Assembly: GCA_021531755.1 (NCBI GenBank)
Contig: JADYUK010000012.1
Location: 25,438-89,437 of the forward strand
Direction: 5' to 3'
DNA length: 64,000 nt
Source of the DNA: Hoylesella loescheii
Lineage (GTDB): Bacteria > Bacteroidota > Bacteroidia > Bacteroidales > Bacteroidaceae
The translations under genes and the position numbers were made by a program. Under the pieces are notes generated by a model. It was not told the origin of the DNA. It made no database searches and worked only from the letters and a program-made list of their open reading frames with translations. Shown piece after piece: positions 17,423 to 26,004 of this stretch; within the stretch, counting starts at the first letter, position 1, and each line of letters opens with the position of its first letter.

Positions 17423-19171
17423 TCATTTTGTGAAGCGTATCCAGTCGACATCGAGGAATGCTCCGTCGTTCATCTTCGTCGGGCGGCAGTTGAAGAATCC
17501 CACTTTCGCGCCTATCCACTTACCTTCCTTTACGAGGAAAGGCTCTCCGGCGCGCTTGAATGTCTTCCCGTCGAGGCTGTACTCAAACTGTGCGTGAGAC
17601 TTGATGCTGTTGCCTGTGCCGCTGCTCTTCACCTTCATGCGCACAAGGATATAGTCTGTGGCAAGGCGTGGCTGTGGAATATCGTCGACAGCATACTTCT
17701 GGGTGTATGGCTTCTCCAGAGACTTCAGCTCGACAGGTATCTCCATGATGGTCTCCTCGGCCTTGCCGTTGAAGGCGCCACGGCAGACGACATATCTCAT
17801 GACACAACCTTCCTTCGTCGACACGAGCTTCAGGGCGGCATAGTCCTGGCCCTTCAGTATGAAGCCGGCTTCCTCGCCCTTGGCCTTGTTGCCGGGGTTG
17901 GGGATGAAGCGGAGACGTGCCGTGCAGGTGAAATTCTCTGTCGGGAGCTTCTGCAGGAGGGTGTTCTGCATGTCGCTGAGATTGCGGTAGCCCTCGGGCT
18001 GCTGCACACCATAGAGGCGCAGGCGCGACTTGGCGGCGTCGCAGAAGTACCAGTAGTGTGAGTAAGGCCCCTCAAACTGCCACTGCAGACCTAACTTTGT
18101 CGACGAGAACTCGTCGTCCTCGTTGGGTTGGAATACTCCGCTCGACTTCAGGTCTGGCTTCTTCCATACAGAGACAGGGTCGCCACAGCCGTCATTGTCC
18201 TTGTCGTCGCCGATGACGAGCCAGTCGTCAACCCAGCGTGCGGGCTGCAGGTGGACAACGCGTCCGTAGGCATGCTTGTCCTGGAAGTGGAGGAACCAGT
18301 GCTCGCCCTTCGGTGTGTCTACCCATGCTCCCTGGTGGGGGCCGTTGACCTTCGATTTGCCTTGTGCCATGCCGACATACTCCTCGTATGGGCCGAAGGG
18401 GTCCTTAGAGCGCAGTATGACCTGCCATCCGTACTTCACACCTCCTGCCGGCGACATGATGTAGTAGTATCCGTTGCGCTTGTAGAGCTTTGTTCCCTCG
18501 ATGGTTGGCTGGTCCTCATGTCCGTCGTATATTATCCTCGCGGGGCCTGTCACATGGCTGCCGTCGGGAGAGAGGGGAGCCATGAAGAGGACAGACTTTA
18601 TCCCCGCACGCGAGCCGGCACAGCCGAAAGAGAGGTATGCCTTGCCGTCGTCGTCCCACAGTGGGCAGCAGTCAATCATCCCCTTGCCCTTCAGCACCCA
18701 CTCCACAGGGCTCCACTGTCCGCGGGGGTCCTGCGTCTTGGTCATGAAGAGGCCCTGGTCGGGGTCGCCACAGTATATGTAGAACCACCCGTCATGATAG
18801 CGGATGGATGGCGCCCAGACATAGTTGCCGTGCTGCACGCGGCGTTTCCAGTCGAGGTCTGTGCCCTTATACTCGGGCAGGACAGGATAGTCGTCGGTCA
18901 GAGCCGCACCGATAAGCTCCCAGTTGACGAGGTCTGTGCTGTGGAGAATCTGCAGGCCGGGGAAGCAGGCGAAGCTCGACGAGGTCATGTAATAGTCATC
19001 CCCGACACGGCAGACATCAGGGTCAGAATAGTCAGCGTCGATAACCGGATTGCGGTATTTCCCTCCGCTGACATTGGGGTTCCATGTCTTTGAGGGTGTC
19101 TGGGCGGCAGATGGCGATGGCAAAGCCAGGGCAGCCGCTGCAAGAAGCGTGATAAGGTTCTTTCTAGTCAT
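17423..19171 (-). CDS. GH43 beta-xylosidase / alpha-L-arabinofuranosidase with C-terminal beta-sandwich
   Basis: A 582-residue secreted glycosidase with a signal peptide ending near PSAAQ (residue 24). The family 43 propeller carries the three expected carboxylates: general base Asp50 in DADYSDPDVCR, pKa-tuning Asp167 in MIDCCPLWDDDGKAYL and general acid Glu225 in TIEGTKLYKRNGYYY. From about residue 345 a beta-sandwich follows (FQPNEDDEFSSTKLGLQWQF and DWIRFTK at the C-terminus), as in xylosidases acting on xylan side chains. Exact specificity is open. It is a single gene; three 22-bp repeats lie just upstream of the start codon (19177-19239). Its last codons are followed by a near-copy of TTTTGTGAAGCG(C/T)AT. 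Confidence 0.93.
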   Translation of the reverse strand: MTRKNLITLLAAAALALPSPSAAQTPSKTWNPNVSGGKYRNPVIDADYSDPDVCRVGDDYYMTSSSFACFPGLQILHSTDLVNWELIGAALTDDYPVLPEYKGTDLDWKRRVQHGNYVWAPSIRYHDGWFYIYCGDPDQGLFMTKTQDPRGQWSPVEWVLKGKGMIDCCPLWDDDGKAYLSFGCAGSRAGIKSVLFMAPLSPDGSHVTGPARIIYDGHEDQPTIEGTKLYKRNGYYYIMSPAGGVKYGWQVILRSKDPFGPYEEYVGMAQGKSKVNGPHQGAWVDTPKGEHWFLHFQDKHAYGRVVHLQPARWVDDWLVIGDDKDNDGCGDPVSVWKKPDLKSSGVFQPNEDDEFSSTKLGLQWQFEGPYSHYWYFCDAAKSRLRLYGVQQPEGYRNLSDMQNTLLQKLPTENFTCTARLRFIPNPGNKAKGEEAGFILKGQDYAALKLVSTKEGCVMRYVVCRGAFNGKAEETIMEIPVELKSLEKPYTQKYAVDDIPQPRLATDYILVRMKVKSSGTGNSIKSHAQFEYSLDGKTFKRAGEPFLVKEGKWIGAKVGFFNCRPTKMNDGAFLDVDWIRFTK

Positions 19172-19176
19172 TAGTT

Positions 19177-19239
19177 TTTAGATTTATGGTTTTATTTCTT
19201 TAGATTTATGGTTCTATATCTTTAGATTTATGGTTTTAT
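19177..19239. repeat. Three 22-bp tandem repeats upstream of the GH43 gene
   Basis: TTTAGATTTATGGTTTTAT begins at 19177, 19199 and 19221, an exact 22-base period; the middle copy has one C for T. The array starts six bases before the GH43 start codon on the minus strand. It would lie in the 5' leader or at the promoter, like a set of protein-binding sites. Confidence 0.8.
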
Positions 19240-19391
19240 ATACGACATGCTGCCAGATGTAGGGTAAAGGATAGCCGTTGACATGCGCAAAGTTACAAAA
19301 ATTCCTTGACAAGCCACCAACACCCCACCACTTTTCTATGTGGATAAACATTATTTATTATATAGAAACGAGTAAATTGGAAAAAACTTTG

Positions 19392-19399
19392 TAATTTTG
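19392..19399 (+). promoter_or_regulatory. -7 box of the sufCD operon
   Basis: TAATTTTG matches TAnnTTTG and lies about 93 bases before the favoured sufC start. I do not see a well-spaced -33 element. Confidence 0.5.
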
Positions 19400-19491
19400 C
19401 ACCCGGATATCGCCATTATGCCGTCATCCCACAGCAAAGGGACAGCAGCAGCATGGCACAAGGAAACACCACACATCAGAACAAGAACAAT

Positions 19492-20247
19492 ATGCTTGAA
19501 GTCAAGAACCTGCACGCCTCGATAGGCGGAAAAGAGATACTGAAAGGTATAAACCTCACCATCGGCGATGGCGAGGTGCACGCCATTATGGGCCCTAACG
19601 GCTCCGGAAAGTCAACACTGTCGGCTGTCCTCGTCGGCAATCCCCTCTACGAGGTGACAGAGGGTGAGGTATGGTATAACGGCAAGAACCTGCTCGGGAT
19701 GTCGCCCGAGGACCGCGCACACGAAGGGCTCTTCCTCTCCTTCCAGTATCCCGTGGAGATACCGGGAGTGTCAATGACCAACTTCATGCGTGCAGCCATT
19801 AACGAGAAACGCAAGTACCAGGGACTTGAGCCAATGAACGCCAGCGACTTCATGAAGCTCATGAGGGAGAAGAGAAAGGTCGTAGAGCTCGACAACAAGC
19901 TCGCACACCGCTCCGTAAACGAGGGATTCTCAGGAGGAGAGAAGAAGCGCAACGAGATATTCCAGATGGCTATGCTCGAGCCGACACTAAGCATTCTCGA
20001 CGAGACAGACTCCGGACTCGACGTCGACGCCATGAGAATAGTGGCTGAGGGCGTGAACAAACTCCATACAGAGAAGACCTCGACAATCGTCATAACACAC
20101 TATGAGCGCCTCCTCGACATGATACGCCCGAGCCTCATACATGTGCTCTGGAACGGACGGATAGTGAAGACAGCAGGCCCAGAGCTGGCTAAAGAGATAG
20201 AGCAGAGGGGCTATGACTGGATAAAGGCTGAGGCAACAGAGGCCTGA
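19492..20247 (+). CDS. sufC: Fe-S cluster assembly ATPase SufC
   Basis: ABC-type ATPase of the SUF scaffold (SufBCD), which builds Fe-S clusters. With the start at 19492 it has 251 residues and begins MLEVKNLHASIGGKEIL, as in relatives; the frame is open to 19453, but that extension (MAQGNTTHQNK) is not conserved-looking. Seen motifs: Walker A GPNGSGKST, the Q-loop region FLSFQYPVEIPGVS, signature FSGGEKKRNEIFQM, Walker B LSILDETDSGLDVDA and the switch His in VITHYERLL. It is followed after 76 bases by sufD. sufB, usually immediately upstream in Bacteroidales, is absent; a GH43 gene on the other strand occupies that place. Confidence 0.95.
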   Translation: MLEVKNLHASIGGKEILKGINLTIGDGEVHAIMGPNGSGKSTLSAVLVGNPLYEVTEGEVWYNGKNLLGMSPEDRAHEGLFLSFQYPVEIPGVSMTNFMRAAINEKRKYQGLEPMNASDFMKLMREKRKVVELDNKLAHRSVNEGFSGGEKKRNEIFQMAMLEPTLSILDETDSGLDVDAMRIVAEGVNKLHTEKTSTIVITHYERLLDMIRPSLIHVLWNGRIVKTAGPELAKEIEQRGYDWIKAEATEA

Positions 20248-20323
20248 CAACACTGACACAAGGAAGACAGAACGGCCGGAACGAGACGCTAAACCCTCAC
20301 AACGGACAAACAAGAAACGGAAA

Positions 20324-21670
20324 ATGACATCTCCCGAGAAACAATATACTGACCTCTTCACACAATGCCGTGGCATGATAGACAGCCATAGCACAGCCAT
20401 CATGAACGCACGGAGGGACGACGCGTTCAACACTTTCAAGGAGAAAGGGCTGCCGACACGCAAGTGTGAGGAATATAAATACACGGACATGGCGGCATGG
20501 TTCGAGCCTGACCTCGGACTGAACATCAACCGCCTCGATATCCCCGTGAATCCTTATGACGCGTTCAAATGCGACGTGCCCAATCTCTCCACACAGCTCT
20601 ATTTCGTCGTCAACGACATGTTCTACCACAAGGCGATGCCCAAACCCGCCCTGCCCGAGGGGGTCATCGTCAGCTCGCTGAGGGATGTGGCAGAGAGAAT
20701 GCCACAGATAGTCGACGGATACTACGACCGCCTCGCACATGAGAGCGGCGACAGCATAGCGGCTCTCAACACCATGCTCGCACAGGACGGCCTCGTCATA
20801 TACATACCCGACAACGTCAGGATGGACCGCACGATACAGGTGGTGAATATCCTCAGGAGCGATGTCGGCATGATGGTCAACCGCCGTGTGCTCATAATTG
20901 CCGGACGGAACGCCGAGGCTGACATACTCTTCTGCGACCACAGCGCGGACAACCAGGACTTCCTCACAACACAGGTGGTCGAGATATACTGCAAGGAGAA
21001 CGCCCACCTGCAAGTCTACGGACTGGAGGAGACTCACCTGAAGAATACTCTCGTATCGAACACATACATAGAGCAGCAGCGCGACTCCCACTTCTCTCAC
21101 ACACTGATGACACTCCACAACGGGCGCACACGGCAGACAACACGCCTCATGTTCAAGGGTGAGGGGGCTGAGTGTAACCTATATGGAGGAGTGATAGCCG
21201 ACAAGGAGCAGCATGTCGACAACAATACCGTCATAGACCATGCCGTGGCCCACTGCTACAGCCACGAGACATACAAGTATGTGCTTGACGGGAAAGCCGT
21301 CGGAGCGTTCGCCGGAAAGGTGCTCGTAAGACACGGGGCGCAGAAGACAACAAGCGAGGAGACAAACCAGAACCTCATAGCGACAAAGACTGCACGTATG
21401 TTCACACAGCCTATGCTGGAGATTTACGCCGACGATGTTAAATGCTCACACGGTTCGACAATAGGCCAGCTGAACGACAAGGCTCTCTTCTACATGCAGC
21501 AGAGGGGCATATCGCTCAGCGAGGCACGCCTCCTCCTGCAGACAGCTTTCATAACAGAGGTAGTAGACAAGATTCCACTCGAGCCTCTCAGAAACCGCCT
21601 CCACTATCTCATAGAGAAACGTTTCCGTGGAGAGCTCTCCAAGTGTGAGGGATGCAAACTCTGCAAATGA
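20324..21670 (+). CDS. sufD: Fe-S cluster assembly protein SufD
   Basis: SufD partners SufB and SufC in the SUF complex. The 448-residue protein shows the N-terminal helical region (KCEEYKYTDMAAWFEPDL near 46-63), a long right-handed beta-helix (repeating YIEQQRDSHFSHTLMTLHN, GEGAECNLYGGVIADKEQHV, KVLVRHGAQKTTSEETNQNL) and the conserved SufB/D C-terminus DDVKCSHGSTIGQLNDKALF with the Cys-His pair, then RGISLSEARLLLQTAF. It ends with a small cysteine cluster, KCEGCKLCK. sufS is not adjacent either: the next gene is an AraC regulator on the other strand, beyond a tandem repeat and a bidirectional terminator. Confidence 0.93.
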   Translation: MTSPEKQYTDLFTQCRGMIDSHSTAIMNARRDDAFNTFKEKGLPTRKCEEYKYTDMAAWFEPDLGLNINRLDIPVNPYDAFKCDVPNLSTQLYFVVNDMFYHKAMPKPALPEGVIVSSLRDVAERMPQIVDGYYDRLAHESGDSIAALNTMLAQDGLVIYIPDNVRMDRTIQVVNILRSDVGMMVNRRVLIIAGRNAEADILFCDHSADNQDFLTTQVVEIYCKENAHLQVYGLEETHLKNTLVSNTYIEQQRDSHFSHTLMTLHNGRTRQTTRLMFKGEGAECNLYGGVIADKEQHVDNNTVIDHAVAHCYSHETYKYVLDGKAVGAFAGKVLVRHGAQKTTSEETNQNLIATKTARMFTQPMLEIYADDVKCSHGSTIGQLNDKALFYMQQRGISLSEARLLLQTAFITEVVDKIPLEPLRNRLHYLIEKRFRGELSKCEGCKLCK

Positions 21671-21740
21671 CTCCCAGCCAGGTGGCATGACGGATGACCA
21701 AAACGCCTCCATGCCACTGGCATAACCCACAACACCATGC

Positions 21741-21905
21741 CCCTGGGAGAGGGGCGAGGAGAAGAAGGCAGGACACCTGACCCTTGTATTCTCATCCATC
21801 TTGATACCCAGGGAGAGGGGCGAGGAGAAAAAGGCAGGACACCTGACCCTTGTATTCTCATCCATCCTGATACCCAGGAAGAGGGGCGAGGAGAAAAAGG
21901 CAGCA
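21741..21905. repeat. 66-bp tandem repeat, 2.5 copies
   Basis: Copies start at 21741, 21807 and 21873 (period 66). Each begins CCC(A/T)GG(G/A)AGAGGGGCGAGG; the first two contain CACCTGACCCTTGTATTC before the next copy, and the third stops after about 33 bases. Copies differ at only a few positions, so the array is recent. No open frame with coding character runs through it. Confidence 0.88.
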
Positions 21906-21952
21906 CAACATAGGAGAAGAAACGGGCCGGACAACAGCCCATGCATAACAAC

Positions 21953-21994
21953 AGCAGACCGCCATACCAGAGAGAAAAGGTATGGCGGTCTGCT
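21953..21994. terminator. Bidirectional terminator between sufD and the AraC gene
   Basis: Perfect 16-bp arms AGCAGACCGCCATACC / GGTATGGCGGTCTGCT around AGAGAGAAAA; TGTTTATTG follows on the plus strand. It lies between two convergent genes. Confidence 0.85.
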
Positions 21995-22058
21995 TGTTTA
22001 TTGTCATAAAGACAGCCTGTCATGAAGCCCCATGTGGCGGATAGGGACGGCTGGGGTG

Positions 22059-22934
22059 TCAGACAATGACGTGTTTCTTGTGATAATTCTCGCGGAACTC
22101 GGTTGGAGTACACCCCTTACGCTTCTTGAATATGCGGTTGAAGTTGGAGATGTTATTGAATCCGCAGCGGTAGCATATCTCCACAATGGCCATCGTGCTG
22201 TCAGCGAGGAGACGCGCGGCATGGCCTAAGCGTACGTCAATGACATACTCTGAGATGCTCTTCGCAGTCCGCAGCTTGAAGAATCGAGAGAACGCGGTAG
22301 GTGTCATGGATGCTATCTCGGCAAGGTCCTGCAGGCGTATCTCGTCACGGTAGTTCTGGTCGATGTACTCTTTCACACGCTGCACACGGCGGCTGTCGGT
22401 GCTCACGACGGTGTGGGCGAAGGCACTCGACGACAGCATATGGTAGTCAGTGCTTATAGACAGCTCGTACATGAGCTCGTAGAACTTCATGACACTCGCG
22501 AATCCTGGCTCCATCTCCACCAGCTCGTTGATGCGGTCGTAGACATGCAATATGGTCTTCATGCCAAAGGCTACGCCCACCTCGGCCCGCTTCATGAGGT
22601 CGTTGAGAGAGGCCATATATGTCTTGTTGAGCAGAAGGTCGGGGAAGAGGTCAGTCGTGAAGTGTATCGTTATCTCACGGATATCATTCGATGTACACTC
22701 ATACTGCTCCCATGTATGCTCCAGGCCGCTACCCATCAGGCACAGGTCATAATTGCCCAGAACCTCTATGTTGTCTCCAACAATGCGGCGGTTGCCGCAG
22801 CAGTTCTCCACGAAGTTGATTTCAAGGTCCGGATGCCTGTGCAATGGATATGTATGCTGTTTCTTGTGGCGTTCAACAAGATGGTAGCAGTCTTTCTCGG
22901 TCAAAGGAGTTATCTCGGATATTACATCACTCAT
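22059..22934 (-). CDS. AraC-family transcriptional regulator
   Basis: A 291-residue regulator: an N-terminal cupin-like sensing domain (about 1-170, including HRHPDLEINFV and GRRIVGDNI-like strands) and a C-terminal double helix-turn-helix (about 185-285) with LQDLAEIASMTPTAFSRFFK, SISEYVIDVRLGHAARLLAD and the family signature IVEICYRCGFNNISNFNRIF. Such regulators usually bind a sugar or other small ligand and activate nearby genes, but no obvious target operon is adjacent: sufCD is convergent and the upstream 520 bases hold no gene. A TATCTTTG promoter box lies at 22980-22987 on the minus strand. Confidence 0.92.
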   Translation of the reverse strand: MSDVISEITPLTEKDCYHLVERHKKQHTYPLHRHPDLEINFVENCCGNRRIVGDNIEVLGNYDLCLMGSGLEHTWEQYECTSNDIREITIHFTTDLFPDLLLNKTYMASLNDLMKRAEVGVAFGMKTILHVYDRINELVEMEPGFASVMKFYELMYELSISTDYHMLSSSAFAHTVVSTDSRRVQRVKEYIDQNYRDEIRLQDLAEIASMTPTAFSRFFKLRTAKSISEYVIDVRLGHAARLLADSTMAIVEICYRCGFNNISNFNRIFKKRKGCTPTEFRENYHKKHVIV

Positions 22935-23454
22935 AATTATTGGGGTTAAGGATGTTGATATATTAGTTAGTTACAGATGCAAAGATAAATAAAAATTTTT
23001 AAAACAGCAAGAGCAATATCACAAAAAAGTATCATATCGTTATTATTTTTTTACGAACGTATCATTCTATACACTATAAACTGACCGTTAACAGATGCCG
23101 ATTAACTACCAGAATATAAGCTAAAAGATGCATAACACGCTCATTCATGGTAGTCATTGTGACATATCTTGGCAAAAGAACCCTTATCTGCATCAATTTG
23201 TCTTGTTATCGTAATCGCGAACATATTTGCTAACAACGATGCTTATTTTACCTTATCTTACTACAAAATGATGTTAGAACAGTCTGCGGGATAGAGATTA
23301 TTTTCAGACGAAGACCTCACAATGGGCATTTATCAACATGATAATCTCAAGCATCGCAAGCGAGGGATGTGGTCTGCGACTTGGTGTATGCTTGCGGGGA
23401 AATGCCTGCCTGACCGGGCGGGGAGTGTTGCAGATGGCAGCTGGACTGTCCTGA
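22935..23454. other. AT-rich intergenic region upstream of the AraC gene
   Basis: About 520 bases without a gene. The promoter of the AraC gene (minus-strand TATCTTTG, 22980-22987) is the only element I can name. The rest is AT-rich and free of obvious repeats. Confidence 0.5.
22980..22987 (-). promoter_or_regulatory. -7 box of the AraC regulator gene
   Basis: Minus strand reads TATCTTTG, about 46 bases before the ATG at 22934. Confidence 0.6.
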
Positions 23455-24135
23455 TTACATGTCCACGAGCCATCTGGCAGCCTCCGGCCCCTCATTGAAG
23501 AGGAGGTCAAGTATAGACATATTGGGCTGGAAACCCGTCTCCTCCCTGTAGACTTGGTAGTATGGGCGGGGCCTGAAATCAGCGTCGTAGGGCGCGTTCT
23601 TCGGCCTTATATCATACCTCAGGTCGCCTCCCTCGAGAGGAGGGAGATACTCTGACGTCGGGCGGAAGTCGACATCGAGGTCGAGGAGACGGCATACAAG
23701 GCGCATGCCCGCCATGTTATAGTCGAGGAGACGCTGCAGACGGACTGGCGAGCCAGGGCCTTCGTCGATATAGAACGGGCGGAAATCGTCGGCATAATAC
23801 TCGAAGAATGCTGATTCGCCGTAGGCTGTCTGCAATGCCTGCCAGTGGAGATGGCGCCAGTTGCCATGGTCAGAGATGAGGAGCGACGATATATCCGCCC
23901 GCGGCTGGATGGATGTATCGCTGACGGGGGAGGAGCCGGCGGGGATGGCGGTGGGGGCGTGTGTGACAGGGACCGTGAGCGCCTGCGGACCATTGGCTGT
24001 GGCTATGTAGCAGCGGTTGCGGTAGGTCTGCTTGACGAACGACTCGCAAGCCTCGATGAAAACAGTCTGCCCTGCACAGCGGCATAGCTTTGAATACCAC
24101 TGTACAGGGCCGAAATATGTTGTCGAGAGTATCAT
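23455..24135 (-). CDS. WbqC-like family protein
   Basis: A 226-residue protein whose start TTYFGPVQWYSKLCRCAG and the following FIEACESFVKQTYRNRCYIA, TANGPQALTVPV and HWQALQTAYGESAFFEYYAD match the WbqC-like family (PF08889). The family is tied loosely to surface polysaccharide synthesis, and the biochemical role is unknown. In other Bacteroidales I recall it sitting downstream of signal peptidase genes; here lepB is 6.8 kb away on the same strand with the M48-like gene and the McrBC cassette between, which fits insertion into a once compact gene group. No signal peptide, so it is probably cytoplasmic. Confidence 0.85.
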   Translation of the reverse strand: MILSTTYFGPVQWYSKLCRCAGQTVFIEACESFVKQTYRNRCYIATANGPQALTVPVTHAPTAIPAGSSPVSDTSIQPRADISSLLISDHGNWRHLHWQALQTAYGESAFFEYYADDFRPFYIDEGPGSPVRLQRLLDYNMAGMRLVCRLLDLDVDFRPTSEYLPPLEGGDLRYDIRPKNAPYDADFRPRPYYQVYREETGFQPNMSILDLLFNEGPEAARWLVDM

Positions 24136-24261
24136 TATGAGGGTCGGATAGGTTATTGGGCTGGGGCGGAGAATGATTGTCTGTGGCGCGATGCCGTATC
24201 TGGAGACGTGGCAGGATGTCCCATGATGGATAGCGATACATGACAGCGGGCTATGCGTGGC

Positions 24262-25812
24262 CTAATGGTTCATCGGGCCTAGCTTCACAATCATATCCTC
24301 CACCCATTGTGTCTCGTCGTTGATGAAGGAGTAGGTGGCCTGCCAGACATGCTCGCCCTGCAGTGTGGCGAGCTGCCTCCTGGACTCTTCAAGAGCGGCC
24401 TTGTAGTCGGCAAGGACACCGAGAGCGTCGGCTGTGCGCCCAATACGGAGCAGCGCGGCAACCTGCGGACGGTAGTGGTCCATACCCGTCGGGCGTCTAA
24501 CCTTTGCCATCTGCAGTGCGTCGATGGCCTCGCTGACAGAGGCTGTGTCGGCATTCAGCGCGAGGAGAGCGTTGGCTCTCACGATATAGTCGTCAGCCGT
24601 GGCAACACCGTTCCGTATGTTCTGGTTTGCCATGTCGAGGCTCTGGCTGAACTTCCCTAACTGTATCATGCGCATCGCGGCGCTGCATACAGCGAACGAT
24701 ATCATCTTCTCGTAACGTGTGTCAGTGCGGGCGTATGGCGTTCCGAGTGTCGACAGGCGGTCGGCAAGCTGGACGTCGTTGTATGTCGGGAAGTATGCCG
24801 GCTTGCGTCTGTCTGCCTTGTACAGGCGCTGCAGGCGTGAGAGGGCTGTCACAAGTGCATCACGGTCATATCCCGCCGCTGGCAGAATGAGCAGCGCCAT
24901 GTTATCAGCCTCGCTCTCCTGGGCGTTGTTGTAGCGTATGCCTTGCTCTCTCAGGTAAGACTCGGCGACGGATGCTGATATGATGGATGTGGCCAGGGTG
25001 GCGAGTCCCGGTATATAGTCCTCGTTCTTCTCGCTGGCTATTGCCTCGCCTGTAGCGACGGCAGTGGTCGCCAGCGCCGCCCAGAACTCGGCTCGTTTCT
25101 GCCGGCGTATTGCTGCATTGACATTCGCCACGCTGTGGTCGAGTATGTAATGTGCAGCCTCCCTTGTGAGTATGGCGGCAAGCTCGTCCTCTGTATGGAG
25201 CGTGGCAAGGAGGCCTGTGGTGAGGACAATGGTGCCGTTTGCGAATGTGAAGGCGTTGGGTGTCTCGTCGTTGACAATCTGTATGTTGAGGTCGCCTGTA
25301 CGTCCGTCTATCAGCTGTCGCGGCTTCACTTTCGCCAGCACGCCATAAATGTAGCTCTCAAGCATAGGGTCGATGAAACGGCGACCGTCGGCATTGAGGC
25401 GCATGATGAAGTCCTTGGCATCGTCGTCAAGCTCCTGGCGCAGCGCGTTCTGATAACCCTTGCGGCCGAGCATGGGGAGGACATTGCTCATGATGGCTGC
25501 ATCCCATACAGCCTGGACATCACGGCTGTCACATCTCATGACATCGCCGAACTTGCCTTCGACGGGGTGTGGTGTGCTGCTGCCCTCCTCGTAGAAGTTG
25601 TAGACCTCTTTCGCCACTGCCATAGAGCTGTTGCCTGACGATGGCAGGAATGTCTCATGGCATACCCTGACGATGTGGACAGGCTCGCCTTTCTTCCACG
25701 CCTTGTATTTCTTGGATGGGGTGAACAGGATGTCAACGTCGTACGATTGTGCGCTGGCTGCGAGCGTCATGGCGGCTGTCATGGCGCAAAGAAGAAGTTT
25801 TCTCGCTCTCAT
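24262..25812 (-). CDS. M48-family peptidase homologue with degenerate zinc site
   Basis: A 516-residue exported protein (signal peptide to about AASAQ, residue 22). The core matches M48/BepA-type periplasmic metallopeptidases: VNDETPNAFTFANGTIVLTT, LHTEDELAAIL, then the metal-site helix, a C-terminal ESEADNMALLILPAAGYD and TPR-like helices. In active relatives the helix reads HExxH; here it is REAAH (TREAAHYILDH), the first histidine codon being AGG. The second His and the downstream Glu of ESEAD are kept. Loss of one zinc ligand suggests a pseudoprotease with a chaperone or scaffold role; that is inference. Its 5' region abuts the left inverted repeat of the McrBC cassette. Confidence 0.85.
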   Translation of the reverse strand: MRARKLLLCAMTAAMTLAASAQSYDVDILFTPSKKYKAWKKGEPVHIVRVCHETFLPSSGNSSMAVAKEVYNFYEEGSSTPHPVEGKFGDVMRCDSRDVQAVWDAAIMSNVLPMLGRKGYQNALRQELDDDAKDFIMRLNADGRRFIDPMLESYIYGVLAKVKPRQLIDGRTGDLNIQIVNDETPNAFTFANGTIVLTTGLLATLHTEDELAAILTREAAHYILDHSVANVNAAIRRQKRAEFWAALATTAVATGEAIASEKNEDYIPGLATLATSIISASVAESYLREQGIRYNNAQESEADNMALLILPAAGYDRDALVTALSRLQRLYKADRRKPAYFPTYNDVQLADRLSTLGTPYARTDTRYEKMISFAVCSAAMRMIQLGKFSQSLDMANQNIRNGVATADDYIVRANALLALNADTASVSEAIDALQMAKVRRPTGMDHYRPQVAALLRIGRTADALGVLADYKAALEESRRQLATLQGEHVWQATYSFINDETQWVEDMIVKLGPMNH

Positions 25813-25861
25813 AATCCTGAAAATCTTGTCTGCGTATTAGTGTCTCACGCTATTTTCTGTA

Positions 25862-25875
25862 TAGCCTCCGGGAAT
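25862..25875. repeat. Left inverted repeat of the McrBC cassette
   Basis: TAGCCTCCGGGAAT, the exact complement of 30805-30818. The sequence turns AT-rich immediately to its right. Confidence 0.8.
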
Positions 25876-26004
25876 CTGAGGTACATTGTTTTTACTATTT
25901 GTAACGTTCTCTTGCATATTATTATTAATGATAAATAAATTGAATTATTCAGTGAATTAGATACATTTATATCCTTATTTAGATATGACGAGGGAATAGT
26001 ATCA

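Noticed and set aside
18128..19093. 321-codon open frame antisense to the GH43 gene
   Set aside because: Mirror of a clear glycosidase with intact catalytic residues; no family resemblance.
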